Source: Agreia sp. PsM10 (lineage in GTDB: Bacteria > Actinomycetota > Actinomycetes > Actinomycetales > Microbacteriaceae). Taken from it: a stretch of 64,000 bases of DNA. The stretch spans positions 1 through 64,000 of the forward strand of contig NZ_JARUXC010000004.1 of assembly GCF_030433855.1 (NCBI RefSeq), written 5' to 3'. The notes under the pieces were generated by a model. It had not been told where the DNA came from, ran no database searches, and worked only from the letters and a program-made list of their open reading frames with translations. Of the stretch, positions 15,768 through 24,104 are shown piece after piece. The translations under genes and the position numbers were made by a program. Within the stretch, counting starts at the first letter, position 1; the number at the start of each line of letters is the position of its first letter.

Positions 15768-16564
15768 GTCATCTCACCCTTCGCAACCTTCGGTCCGAGC
15801 TGGGCCGCGATGAGCATCCCCGAGTTCGGGTATGCCTCGACCAGGGCCGCAGTCGCCGACGCACCGTCTTCGGAGCGCTCGAGCACCCTCTCGAACTCTT
15901 CGAGGTACGAGCGGGTGTAGTCGATGCCCGAAGCATCGTTGGGCGTGCCGGGAAGGCGGTGCCCCGCGACCACGAACTCGGGGCGGAGAGCCGACATCTG
16001 GTCGAGGAGAGTGATCCAGTCCGCACGCTGCTCGGGTCGGGCCGTGTCCGCGGTCCACACGTGCTCCTGCTGAAAGACGAGGACCCCGCCGATGATCGCC
16101 TTCGCGTCAGGGGCCCACAGGTAGTGGCGGTCGGGCAGAAGAGTGGATGCGCCGCGCAGCTCGAGCTTGTGGCCATCGACGTCGAGATGGTCGGCGCTCA
16201 GGGGGCGGATGTCGACGAGACGCGTGGGCAGGTTGGTTCCGAGGGCGGCCCACGCCTTCAGCTTGCCTTCGAAGGAGGCCCTGATGTGATCGATCACGAT
16301 GGGCGTCGCGAGAATCTGCGCGTCGGGGAATGCGTCGGCGACGACTTCGAGCCCGAAGTAGAAGTCGGGGTCGGCGTGGCTGACGAATACGGTGGTCAGC
16401 GTCTTGCCGGAGTCGAGTACGGCCGCGACGAGTCGGTGGCCGTCGGCGAGGGTGAAGCCCGCGTCGACGAGAAGCGCCTCCGTCTCGCCGGTGACGAGCG
16501 TCGCCGACTTGTTGGGGGAGCCGGCGGGGAAGTCGAGGTCGAAGACCTCAAAGGAGAGTGACAT
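15758..16564 (-). CDS. MBL-fold hydrolase with an altered metal motif
   Basis: 268 residues with MBL-fold topology (LLVDAGFTLADGHRL, then VFVSHADPDFYFG, and a late VAGHRLPG). The canonical HxHxDH is HADPDF here, so two of the metal-binding histidines are Asp and Phe. The protein may bind metal differently or have lost hydrolase activity. Promoter-proximal gene of the unit with the NTF2-like gene; a 22-bp palindrome lies 75 bp upstream of the ATG. Confidence 0.8.
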   Translation of the reverse strand: MSLSFEVFDLDFPAGSPNKSATLVTGETEALLVDAGFTLADGHRLVAAVLDSGKTLTTVFVSHADPDFYFGLEVVADAFPDAQILATPIVIDHIRASFEGKLKAWAALGTNLPTRLVDIRPLSADHLDVDGHKLELRGASTLLPDRHYLWAPDAKAIIGGVLVFQQEHVWTADTARPEQRADWITLLDQMSALRPEFVVAGHRLPGTPNDASGIDYTRSYLEEFERVLERSEDGASATAALVEAYPNSGMLIAAQLGPKVAKGEMTWG

Positions 16565-16638
16565 GGTGATGGTGGTTCCTTGTCTCTGGGCGCTCGGGGT
16601 GGCCGAGGCGGCAGCGCGGTGCTGCCATCGAGTGGAAC

Positions 16639-16660
16639 AATAGCTGACTAGTCAGCTATT
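16639..16660. promoter_or_regulatory. 22-bp perfect palindrome, candidate MarR operator
   Basis: The palindrome is centred on CTAG: AATAGCTGAC|TA|GTCAGCTATT without a mismatch. It lies between the MBL-fold start (16564) and the end of the MarR-family gene (16692). Size and symmetry suit a MarR dimer that represses the MBL/NTF2 unit. Confidence 0.78.
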
Positions 16661-16691
16661 CCCATCATGAGGAAAGTGATCGCGACTCGGA

Positions 16692-17174
16692 TCAGGGCAT
16701 CACCGGAAGCTCGGCCGCCGCATTCTTGCTGAGCGTGCGGATGGCCTCGGCGAAGCTGCGCGCCTGGTCGGCGGGAAGGACGTCGACGAGGTAGCGCTCG
16801 ATGTTGCGAACGTGGAGTTCGCTGGCCTCGAGGAGCCTCTGCTCGCCCAGGTCTGTGAGCTCCACGAGCTGCACGCGGCCGTCGGTCTGCGAGGGACGTC
16901 GTCGGATGAGGCCGAGTTCGACCGCGCGGTTCACGAGTCGGGTCGCCCCGCCCGACGTCACCACCCTCGACTGTGCGACATCCCGCACGGGAACCCCGTC
17001 GCCCCCGGCCCGCCCTACGACCAGAAGAAGCTCGTAGATGGAATGGGTGAGGCCGGTGGACTCTTCGAGCGCGTGCCCCAGAATGTACTCGAGTCGATTC
17101 GCTGCACCGAGGAGGCGCCCGAAGACCAGGATCCTCGGATCGTCGGCCGCCTGTTTCGCCGTGGTGAAAATCAT
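16692..17174 (-). CDS. MarR-family transcriptional regulator
   Basis: 160 residues. The winged HTH includes VPVRDVAQSRVVTSGGATRLVNRAVELGLIRRRPSQTDGR, the DxRxxxxxLT-like wing region of MarR (here TDGRVQLVELTDLG), and a C-terminal dimerisation helix. Start is the first ATG of the frame at 17174. It is oriented toward the MBL/NTF2 unit, and the palindrome just beyond its stop codon is the likely binding site. It lies back to back with hemB. Confidence 0.88.
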   Translation of the reverse strand: MIFTTAKQAADDPRILVFGRLLGAANRLEYILGHALEESTGLTHSIYELLLVVGRAGGDGVPVRDVAQSRVVTSGGATRLVNRAVELGLIRRRPSQTDGRVQLVELTDLGEQRLLEASELHVRNIERYLVDVLPADQARSFAEAIRTLSKNAAAELPVMP

Positions 17175-17249
17175 CGTTCGCTCACGAGTCCACCTTAGGT
17201 CGGGGCATCCCCCGGCTCCCGCCCAGTTCACACGATTAGGCTGGAACCC

Positions 17250-18227
17250 ATGACTTCCGGCTTTCCTGTCGTGCGCGCGCGCCGTCTTCGCGCCACTCCC
17301 GCCCTTCGACGACAGGTGGCCGAGACCCGGCTCCACCCCGCCGATCTCGTCCTCCCCCTCTTCGTGCGCGAGGGCGACGAGCCCCGCCCCCTGGGCTCCA
17401 TGCCCGGAGTCGTGCAGCACACACTCGACTCGGTCAGAGGCGTCGTCGCCGAGGCCGCCGCCGCGGGAATCGGGGGAGTCATGCTCTTCGGCGTCCCCGA
17501 GCACCGTGACGCCACCGGCACCGGCGCGACCGATCCCGACGGCATCCTGAACCAGGCCACCCGCGTGATCGCATCCGAGGTCGGCGACGAGCTGGTCGTG
17601 CAGACCGACCTGTGCCTCGACGAGTTCACCGATCACGGCCACTGCGGGGTTCTGGATGCCGACGGCCGGGTCGACAACGACGCCACGCTCCTGCGATACC
17701 GCGACATGGCGCTGGCGCAGGCCGATGCGGGCTCCGCGCTGCTCGGCCTCTCGGGCATGATGGACGGCCAGGTCGCCGCCGTGCGCGATGCCCTCGACAC
17801 CGCCGGCCGCAGCGACGTGGCCGTGCTCGCCTACTCCGCGAAGTATGCGAGCGCCTACTACGGACCGTTCCGCGAGGCCGTCGAGTCGACGCTCACGGGC
17901 AACCGGCGTAGCTACCAGCTCGATCCGGCCAACCGCCGCGAGGGCCTGCGCGAGGCGCAGCTCGACGTGGAGGAGGGCGCCGACATCGTGATGGTGAAGC
18001 CCGCCGGCAGCTACCTCGACGTGCTCGCCGACGTCTCGGCCTGGTCGCCGGTTCCCGTGTGGGCCTACCAGGTCTCGGGCGAGTACGCCATGATCGAGGC
18101 CGCCGCGGCCAACGGCTGGATCGACCGCGACCGGGCGATCCTCGAGTCGGTCCTCAGCATCAAGAGGGCCGGAGCCGATACCGTTCTCACCTACTGGGCG
18201 ACCGAGCTCGCCACCACCCTGTCCTGA
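17250..18227 (+). CDS. hemB: delta-aminolevulinic acid dehydratase (porphobilinogen synthase)
   Basis: Condenses two 5-aminolevulinates to porphobilinogen. 325 residues. The two active-site lysines lie in [13 protein letters not shown] and [10 protein letters not shown]. The metal loop is [14 protein letters not shown]: it keeps two of the three zinc cysteines and has Asp in place of the third, so the metal may be mixed or Mg-type. Starts afresh after the inserted regulator cassettes and is followed by hemL. Confidence 0.95.
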   Translation: MTSGFPVVRARRLRATPALRRQVAETRLHPADLVLPLFVREGDEPRPLGSMPGVVQHTLDSVRGVVAEAAAAGIGGVMLFGVPEHRDATGTGATDPDGILNQATRVIASEVGDELVVQTDLCLDEFTDHGHCGVLDADGRVDNDATLLRYRDMALAQADAGSALLGLSGMMDGQVAAVRDALDTAGRSDVAVLAYSAKYASAYYGPFREAVESTLTGNRRSYQLDPANRREGLREAQLDVEEGADIVMVKPAGSYLDVLADVSAWSPVPVWAYQVSGEYAMIEAAAANGWIDRDRAILESVLSIKRAGADTVLTYWATELATTLS

Positions 18228-18233
18228 TTTCCC

Positions 18234-18335
18234 CGTTCCCTGAGCAAGGCGTAAGGGAACTCGACGCAACTTTCCCCGTTCCCTGAGCTTGTCGAAGGGA
18301 AGTCCGCGTAACCTTCCCTTCGACAAGCTCAGGGA
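18234..18335. repeat. REP-like repeat cluster between hemB and hemL
   Basis: Contains a divergent copy (18236-18259, TCCCTGAGCAAGGCGTAAGG), a copy at 18280-18299 and its inverted partner at 18316-18335. The last two can form a hairpin with a 16-base loop. It fills nearly all of the 128-bp gap between the two heme genes and could attenuate hemL transcription. Confidence 0.88.
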
Positions 18336-18355
18336 ACGAATCTGGAGTACCCCCC

Positions 18356-19720
18356 ATGACCCGCAACGACGAACTCTTCGACAGGGCGCGCATCTCCATT
18401 CCCGGCGGCGTCAACTCGCCGGTGCGCGCCTACCGCTCGGTCGGCGGAACGCCGCGCTTCCTCACCTCGGCGAAGGGCGCCTACGTCACCGACTCCGACG
18501 GCACGCAGTACGTCGACCTCGTCTCGAGCTGGGGTCCTGCGATTCTCGGCCACGCGCATCCCGAGGTCGTCGCGGCCGTGCGGGATGCCGCCGGTCGCGG
18601 CCTCTCGTTCGGTGCGTCGACCCCCGGCGAGACCGAGCTCGCCGAGCTCGTGCGCGCCCGGGTCACCAGCGGCGGAGCGTCGCCGATCGAGAAGATCCGC
18701 CTCGTCTCCACCGGAACCGAGGCCACGATGACGGCCATCCGCCTCGCCCGCGGGTTCACCGGGCGCGACGTGCTCATCAAGTTCGCCGGCCACTACCACG
18801 GGCACTCCGACTCGCTGCTGGCCGAGGCCGGCTCGGGTCTCGCCACGCTGGGACTGCCCGCATCCGCCGGCGTGCCCGCGGCCACCGCCGCGCTCACCCT
18901 CGTGCTGCCCTACAACGATCTCGACGCTGTGCGCGAGGCCTTCGCGCTGCATCCGGGTCGCATCGCCGCGATCATCACCGAGGCCGCGGCCGCCAATATG
19001 GGCGTCGTGGCGCCGGATGCCGGATTCAACGCCGCCCTGTCGGCAATCGCACACGAGAACGGCGCGCTGCTCATCATCGACGAGGTGCTGACCGGGTTCC
19101 GGGTGCACCCGGCGGGGTACTGGGCCCTCGAGTCCGAGGCGCAGGCCGCAGCAGGGTCGGATGCGTACAGCCCGGACCTCGTGACGTACGGCAAGGTCAT
19201 CGGCGGCGGAATGCCCCTCGCAGCACTCGGCGGTAGGGCGGATGTCATGGACTTCCTCGCGCCCCTCGGCCCGGTGTACCAGGCGGGCACGCTGTCGGGA
19301 AATCCCGTGGCCGTCGCCGCCGGCATCGCCACGCTGACGCTGGCCGACGCATCCGTCTACGCGCGCCTCGACGCGACGGCCGAGCTGCTGAGCGCATCCG
19401 TGTCGGAGGCGCTCGCCGACGTGGGCGTCGCGCACTCCGTGCAGCGCGCCGGAAACCTGTTCAGCTTCGTGTTCGGCGACTACTCGCCGTCGGCCGGGGG
19501 CGCCCCGCGCACCTACGCCGACGTGCAACGGCAAGACGCGTTCCGGTATCCGGCTTTCTTCCACTCGATGCTCGACTCGGGAGTCTCGCTTCCGCCGTCG
19601 GTCTTCGAGGCGTGGTTCGTGTCGGCCGCCCACGACGACGAGGCGATCGGCCGCATCCTCGACGCGCTCCCGGCGGCGGCCCGCGCAGCGGCATCCGCGT
19701 CGCCCACGCTGGCGGTCTAG
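18356..19720 (+). CDS. hemL: glutamate-1-semialdehyde 2,1-aminomutase
   Basis: Isomerises glutamate-1-semialdehyde (the hemA product) to 5-aminolevulinate. 454 residues. [17 protein letters not shown] at the N-terminus is diagnostic, the PLP lysine is K280 in [14 protein letters not shown], and [19 protein letters not shown] is the family C-terminal signature. Last gene of the heme block; convergent with the siderophore reductase gene seven bases beyond its stop. Confidence 0.96.
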   Translation: MTRNDELFDRARISIPGGVNSPVRAYRSVGGTPRFLTSAKGAYVTDSDGTQYVDLVSSWGPAILGHAHPEVVAAVRDAAGRGLSFGASTPGETELAELVRARVTSGGASPIEKIRLVSTGTEATMTAIRLARGFTGRDVLIKFAGHYHGHSDSLLAEAGSGLATLGLPASAGVPAATAALTLVLPYNDLDAVREAFALHPGRIAAIITEAAAANMGVVAPDAGFNAALSAIAHENGALLIIDEVLTGFRVHPAGYWALESEAQAAAGSDAYSPDLVTYGKVIGGGMPLAALGGRADVMDFLAPLGPVYQAGTLSGNPVAVAAGIATLTLADASVYARLDATAELLSASVSEALADVGVAHSVQRAGNLFSFVFGDYSPSAGGAPRTYADVQRQDAFRYPAFFHSMLDSGVSLPPSVFEAWFVSAAHDDEAIGRILDALPAAARAAASASPTLAV

Positions 19721-19727
19721 CTGCGCG

Positions 19728-20531
19728 TCAGCGCTTCCAGAAGCCCGAGAACGTGATGCGGCTCTTCGGCAGTCCGAGCGAGTGCAGGTGGCGGCGGCCG
19801 CCGGTGGCGAGGGCGGACTCGCCCACCACGAAACCGTAGCCGCGCGGGTCGACCGTGTTGCGCCTGCGCAGCGCATCCAGGGCCTTGCTGCCCGCGACCG
19901 CGTGCGCGTCGTCGCGGATCACCCAGGAGAGCGTCACACCGTCCGGCTTCGAGAGCTCGCGGGTATCGTGCGCCGTCGGCACCTCTTGAATGACATGGCC
20001 GACCGTGTCGCTCGGAAGCGACTTGAGGATGCCTGCGACAGCGGGCAGGCCGCTCTCGTCGGCCACGATCACCACCTCGGTCGCGTCGTCGGGCCGGTCG
20101 AACAGGATGCCCTGGTCGAGCAGCGCGAGCTGGTCGCCCGGGCGGGCGCTGCAGGCCCAGATCGCGGCCGCGCCCTCGAGCTCGCCGCCCGGGCCGCGGT
20201 GGATGACGAAATCGATGTCGATCTCGCGCTGCTCTGCGCGGTAGTCGGCCACGGTGTAGTTCGAGCAGTGCGGCCGGGTGTCCTCGGGAATCTCGAGGTA
20301 TTCCTTCCACCATGTGGCGCCCGCGAGCTCGGGCATGGCGAACTCTTTCTGGTGCGGGCGGCGCATGAAGAGGCGGAACCAGTGGTCGTAGCCCATCCAG
20401 TCGAACTCGGCGAGGCCGTCACCCGTGATCGTGACGCGTTGCATGCTCGGCGTCACGGGTGCACTCGACACGACGTGCGCTCTGAAGAGCTGGGGATCGG
20501 CGGGTGCGGTGCGCGTGGCTCTCTTCGACAT
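19728..20531 (-). CDS. siderophore-interacting FAD protein (ViuB-like ferric-siderophore reductase)
   Basis: 267 residues. The N-terminal FAD-binding barrel (MQRVTITGDGLAEF, and HCSNYTVADYR holding the R/Y-T flavin site) is followed by a SIP reductase domain (VIVADESGLPAVAGILKSLP; TLSWVIRDD) and the C-terminal W in GFWKR. It releases iron from ferric siderophores in the cytosol. It adjoins the heme genes, which need that iron. An AGGC-AA-GCCT element at its start could be an iron-regulator site. Confidence 0.9.
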   Translation of the reverse strand: MSKRATRTAPADPQLFRAHVVSSAPVTPSMQRVTITGDGLAEFDWMGYDHWFRLFMRRPHQKEFAMPELAGATWWKEYLEIPEDTRPHCSNYTVADYRAEQREIDIDFVIHRGPGGELEGAAAIWACSARPGDQLALLDQGILFDRPDDATEVVIVADESGLPAVAGILKSLPSDTVGHVIQEVPTAHDTRELSKPDGVTLSWVIRDDAHAVAGSKALDALRRRNTVDPRGYGFVVGESALATGGRRHLHSLGLPKSRITFSGFWKR

Positions 20532-20544
20532 AAGGCAAGCCTAA
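20531..20544 (-). promoter_or_regulatory. possible iron-box half element at the siderophore reductase start
   Basis: TAAGGCAAGCCTAA overlaps the start codon and is a short inverted repeat resembling the core of DtxR/IdeR boxes. It is shorter than the 19-bp consensus, so this is tentative. Confidence 0.35.
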
Positions 20545-20578
20545 GCTCGCCTCATGGGAGCCCGCGCACCGGCCGAGA

Positions 20579-21010
20579 CTACTGAACGCGAGCTTCGGCC
20601 TCGTCGGTGTTGTCGTCGTCGGAGGCGATGTGCACGTCGACGATGGTCACGTTGACCTCGGTGACCTGCATGCCGACGAGGGTCTCGACGGCGGAGATGA
20701 TCGACGTGCGAACCCCGTCGGCGACCTGCTGCAGCGGTGCCGGGTACTCGGCGACGATGGTCACGTCGACGGCGACCTGGGTCTCGCCGACCTCGACGCT
20801 GATGCCCTGCGACAGGTCGGTGCTGTTCATGGCTCCGCGGATGGCGCCGAGCGCACGGGCCGCACCGCCTCCGAGGGCGAAGACGCCGGCGACCTCGCGT
20901 GCAGCGATGCCCGCCACCTTCGACACGACGCCGTCGTTGATCACGGTCTTGCCGAGGGCGGTCTGCAGGTTGGTCGGGGTGCTTACACTGGCGGGAGTCG
21001 TGCTGGCCAT
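20579..21010 (-). CDS. Asp23/Gls24 family envelope stress response protein
   Basis: 143 residues. ALGKTVINDGVVSKVAGIAAREVAGVFALGGG is the Asp23/Gls24 N-terminal signature and VNVTIVDVHI the closing strand. A strong Shine-Dalgarno (AAAAAGGAGACACC) precedes the ATG, suggesting an abundant protein. It faces away from the ECF sigma operon that encodes two relatives, and the divergent 113-bp gap is the likely shared control region. Confidence 0.88.
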   Translation of the reverse strand: MASTTPASVSTPTNLQTALGKTVINDGVVSKVAGIAAREVAGVFALGGGAARALGAIRGAMNSTDLSQGISVEVGETQVAVDVTIVAEYPAPLQQVADGVRTSIISAVETLVGMQVTEVNVTIVDVHIASDDDNTDEAEARVQ

Positions 21011-21123
21011 GGGGTGTCTCCTTTTTCGGTGTGGAATAGTCTCGTTGATAGGTCGTATCCACTCGGCGGATCGTCACGGATCTGCCGAAAAGAAATTTTT
21101 CAGACGCTGAACAGGGGAGTTCG

Positions 21124-21690
21124 ATGGACGCAGTTCCCTATCGCTTCTCACTCGACGAGGCCGACGACCGCACGCTCGCGGGTCGCGCGGCAGACGGCGA
21201 CACCCGGGCGTTCGAGGTGCTGGCCCGGCGTTACGGGCCTTTGCTGCGTGCGTACGCCCGCCGCATCCTGGGTGCGAGCGACGAGGTCGACGACGTCGTG
21301 CAGGAGACCCTGATCACAGCATGGCGGGACCTGCCGTCGCTCAACGACGGCTCGGTGGTCAAGAGCTGGCTCATGCGCATCGCGAGCCACAAGAGCATCG
21401 ACCGCATCCGAGCCCGCAAGAACCACCTCGACGTCGACGATGTCGATGCGGCCCAGCCCGAGCGGCTGTCGCCCCACGCCGTCAGCCAGGCGACGTCGCT
21501 GCACGAGGCGGTGTCGCAGGCACTGGCCACGCTGCCGATCGAGCAGCAGCGCTGCTGGGTGCTGCGCGAGGTCGGCGAACAGAGTTACGAGGAGATCGCC
21601 GAGCAGATGGGGATCCCCGCCAGTACCGTGCGCGGGCTGCTCTCGCGCGCCCGACGCAATCTCATGACCGAAATGGAGGCCTGGCGATGA
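21124..21690 (+). CDS. ECF-type RNA polymerase sigma factor
   Basis: 188 residues. Region 2 is AFEVLARRYGPLLRAYARRIL...DVVQETLITAWRDLP; region 4 is LPIEQQRCWVLREVGEQSYEEIAEQMGIPASTVRGLLSRARRNL. There is no extra C-terminal domain. The stop overlaps the next gene (ATGA). Position suggests that it drives the Asp23-type genes on both sides. Confidence 0.92.
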   Translation: MDAVPYRFSLDEADDRTLAGRAADGDTRAFEVLARRYGPLLRAYARRILGASDEVDDVVQETLITAWRDLPSLNDGSVVKSWLMRIASHKSIDRIRARKNHLDVDDVDAAQPERLSPHAVSQATSLHEAVSQALATLPIEQQRCWVLREVGEQSYEEIAEQMGIPASTVRGLLSRARRNLMTEMEAWR

Positions 21691-22340
21691 CCGATCTCGA
21701 CAACGAGCGCGACGACCTCGACGGCCACACGATCGACGAGCTCAGCGACTATCTCGACCGCGGGCGCACGCCGCTCGACCCGTCTATCGAGGGGTCGCCG
21801 GGATGCCGCATCGCGCTCGGCTCGCTCGAGCGTCTGCGGCAGATCTCGCAGTCGCTCGTCGAGGTGGATGCCGCGGACGAAGCCCCGCGCAACGACGACT
21901 GGTTGGGCGGGATCCTCGAGAGCATCGGCCGCGAGGCGCGGGCCGGACGGGACATCCCGCTGCTGCCGCCGTCGCCCCGGGCCACCCTCTCGGTGACCGA
22001 AGGGGCGGTGCGCGGACTGATCCGAGCCGCGGGAGACCGCGCCGGTGGACTGATCATCGGGCGCTGCCGGCTCGACGGAGACGTCACCGTGCCGGGCACG
22101 CCGATCACCGTGTCGATCGACGCATCCGTGTTCTGGGGCGAGCGCATCGTCGAGACCGTCGATCGCGCCCGCGAGGCCATCTACTCGGCGCTGCTCAAGC
22201 ACACCGAGCTCACGATCGCGAGCATCGACATCACGGTGCACGACGTGTACTTCGCGCAGGTCGCGGAGCCTGAGGCTTCTGCCTCGACCGATGCCCCGGA
22301 GCCCGACGCTTCGACTTCGACCGAAGGGGATGCGCTGTGA
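21687..22340 (+). CDS. Asp23/Gls24-type protein with N-terminal extension, candidate anti-sigma partner
   Basis: 217 residues. The first ~110 are acidic and helical (HTIDELSDYLDRGRTPLD; SLERLRQISQSLVEVDAAD), in the position where an anti-sigma factor is expected. Residues ~105-190 resemble Asp23 (LSVTEGAVRGLIRAAGDRAGG...ASIDITVHDVYF). It overlaps the sigma gene by four bases and the following gene by four bases. No membrane segment is seen. The anti-sigma role is inferred from context. Confidence 0.75.
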   Translation: MTDLDNERDDLDGHTIDELSDYLDRGRTPLDPSIEGSPGCRIALGSLERLRQISQSLVEVDAADEAPRNDDWLGGILESIGREARAGRDIPLLPPSPRATLSVTEGAVRGLIRAAGDRAGGLIIGRCRLDGDVTVPGTPITVSIDASVFWGERIVETVDRAREAIYSALLKHTELTIASIDITVHDVYFAQVAEPEASASTDAPEPDASTSTEGDAL

Positions 22341-22669
22341 CCGACGAGATGAGTGCCGCCGCCCTGACGATCGACGAGGTGGTGCGGGCGGTTCCCGGCG
22401 TCACGAGCGTCTACCCGCAGCTGCCCGAGATCCTCGGACTGCCCGCCCCCGTCGCCGACCTGGCACGCGGGGTCGCGGCGCACATCGGGGAGCCGACCCT
22501 GCGCATCCGGATCGGCATCGCCGATGTCGAGTCGTCGCGCGCCGTGTGCGAGCGGGTGCACGCGGCGGTGCTGGAGCACCTGCTGCGGCAGTCGGCGGCG
22601 AATGCCGACATCGCGGGCGTGGCCGTGCCTCCGCCGCTGATCGCCGTGAGCGTCGTCGCGATCGGCTGA
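22337..22669 (+). CDS. small Asp23-operon accessory protein
   Basis: 110 residues from a GTG overlapping the preceding stop. LTIDEVVRAVPGVTSVYP and EPTLRIRIGIADVESSRAVCERVHAAVLEHL give an alternating alpha/beta pattern resembling the small proteins that accompany Asp23/Gls24 genes in actinobacteria. No catalytic motif. Third gene of the sigma unit; a 16-bp stem-loop lies downstream. Confidence 0.7.
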   Translation: MTDEMSAAALTIDEVVRAVPGVTSVYPQLPEILGLPAPVADLARGVAAHIGEPTLRIRIGIADVESSRAVCERVHAAVLEHLLRQSAANADIAGVAVPPPLIAVSVVAIG

Positions 22670-22706
22670 GTGGGCGCGATCGGTTCAGCGGACCGAGTTC
22701 TGAGTA

Positions 22707-22774
22707 ACCAATTCAGGAGGAGCGCGCGGCCGCCGCCACTATCCACGCGGCTACTCTCTCCTCCTGAATTGGTA
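22707..22774. repeat. 16-bp perfect inverted repeat with a 35-nt loop
   Basis: ACCAATTCAGGAGGAG (22707-22722) pairs exactly with CTCCTCCTGAATTGGT (22758-22773). The stem contains a Shine-Dalgarno-like AGGAGG on the + strand. It stands alone in the 191-bp gap after the sigma/Asp23 unit. It has no T tract, so it is either a structural terminator or a small mobile hairpin. Confidence 0.65.
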
Positions 22775-22860
22775 GCGGCATCGCCCGTCGTAGTCAGATC
22801 GTAACGACGAGCATCCGGTGATTTACGCATATCATCAGCTATCGCGGGCAGGATAGACGC

Positions 22861-23253
22861 ATGGCTGTTCTTCTCGTGCACACCGACCGACTCGAGATAC
22901 GCCTGACCCGTGCAGAGAAGATCCTGTCGCTGCGCCGAACGAACATCGACATTCCGCTGGAGCGCATCCGCTCGGCCGTCATCACGGAGGATCCGTGGGT
23001 GTGGGTGCGTGGCATCCGGGCGCCCGGCTCGGCTATTCCGTTGACTCTGGCCATCGGCACCTGGAAGGTGCACGACGGAAAAGACTTCCTCCTCATCAAG
23101 GGCACGCGCACCTCGGTGGTCATCGACATCGATGGAGACGGCTCGGAGTTCATGCGCGTGATCCTGACCACCACGCACGCGCTCGAGCTGCTGCGTGCGC
23201 TGCGCCTGCCGCCGGCAATCGAGGATCCGGCGAAAGAGATCATCACCGACTGA
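22861..23253 (+). CDS. hypothetical protein (PH-like, single domain)
   Basis: 130 residues, family not certain. Seven short beta-strands and a C-terminal helix (GSEFMRVILTTTHALELLRALRLP) suggest a PH-like barrel. Strand pairs such as VLLVHTDRLEIRLTRAEKILSL and DFLLIKGTRTSVVIDI are clear. No signal peptide or membrane segment. It begins 10 bp before the end of nothing else and is followed closely by a DUF6891-like gene, probably on the same transcript. Confidence 0.7.
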   Translation: MAVLLVHTDRLEIRLTRAEKILSLRRTNIDIPLERIRSAVITEDPWVWVRGIRAPGSAIPLTLAIGTWKVHDGKDFLLIKGTRTSVVIDIDGDGSEFMRVILTTTHALELLRALRLPPAIEDPAKEIITD

Positions 23254-23263
23254 GGGGCTCACC

Positions 23264-23875
23264 GTGACCGACGACACTGCCGTCCGCTACGCCGCCCACG
23301 AGCAGTACTTCTGCGAAGAGGCCTGGGGGCTGATCGCTCCCGGGTTCACGTCTCTCGACGAGGTGCTCGAGGTGATGATCGAACTGGTCGAGTACGACGA
23401 CGACAACCCCATGACGGTGGAGCGCGCCGAGCAGATCGTGCGGCACTACTGGGCTCACCGGCAGGCCGAACTGGATGCGCCCGGCCCCCGGAAACCCAGC
23501 GACGACGAGCGGGTCACGGCCGCCTTCGCAGCGATCGCGGCGCAGGGGATCGTGGCCGAGATGAACGCCGGGTACACCACCGATGAGGCGATCACCGAGT
23601 GTGAGAGTGTCGTTGCGGCCACGGGGTCCGGGCCGGGCTTCGTGTTCTTCCATGGGCAGGATGCGGCGCGCCTCGCCTACCCCGGCGCCACCCTGTTCAT
23701 CGGCTACGGAGCGGTCGTCGCGCCCGGCCCCGGCTGGGTCGAGGTCGCCGAGAAGGTTGCGAATGCGGCCGTCGCCGCGTTCCGCGAGCAGGGTCTGGAT
23801 GCGCAGTGGGACGGCGAAGTCGACCACCGCATCGAGCTGCAGAACGTGGTCTGGCGCAAGCCGCTGCCGGCGTAG
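23264..23875 (+). CDS. DUF6891-like hypothetical protein
   Basis: 203 residues from a GTG 10 bp after the preceding stop. Features are an acidic helical N-terminal half, a central MNAGYTTDEAITECESVV, and a C-terminal domain with GPGFVFFHGQDAARLA and a closing ELQNVVWRKPLP. This pattern resembles actinobacterial proteins annotated DUF6891. Function unknown; cytosolic. Confidence 0.65.
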   Translation: MTDDTAVRYAAHEQYFCEEAWGLIAPGFTSLDEVLEVMIELVEYDDDNPMTVERAEQIVRHYWAHRQAELDAPGPRKPSDDERVTAAFAAIAAQGIVAEMNAGYTTDEAITECESVVAATGSGPGFVFFHGQDAARLAYPGATLFIGYGAVVAPGPGWVEVAEKVANAAVAAFREQGLDAQWDGEVDHRIELQNVVWRKPLPA

Positions 23876-23927
23876 ACAGATGTTGTATGTGTGCTCTTAA
23901 GTAGGGGTTGATCCTTAGGAGCTGGAT

Positions 23928-23948
23928 TGACCCCCAGTTCAGGGGTCA
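23928..23948. terminator. short hairpin downstream of the DUF6891-like gene
   Basis: TGACCCC-CAGTTCA-GGGGTCA is a 7-bp stem with a 7-base loop, 53 bases after the stop codon. A larger imperfect stem (GGGGTTGATCC / GGATTGACCCC) overlaps it. No clear T run follows. Confidence 0.4.
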
Positions 23949-24104
23949 GGCATCGCCTGCTTCCGCGTGATTCCGCGGGGGAGATATTCTCAGCTTTTTG
24001 AGGGTTAGTTTGCGGGTTGTGCTCATGTGCCGTCGTCGGTACTTTGGGCCCGAGCCTTCGGGGGAATGGCTTCCATCCCTTTCTCCTGGTCTCGAAGGCT
24101 TGCC

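Noticed and set aside
23928-24104. Possible riboswitch upstream of the LAXTG/RHS pair
   Set aside because: Several small hairpins can be drawn, but none matches the consensus of c-di-AMP, c-di-GMP, cobalamin or other riboswitch classes I know.
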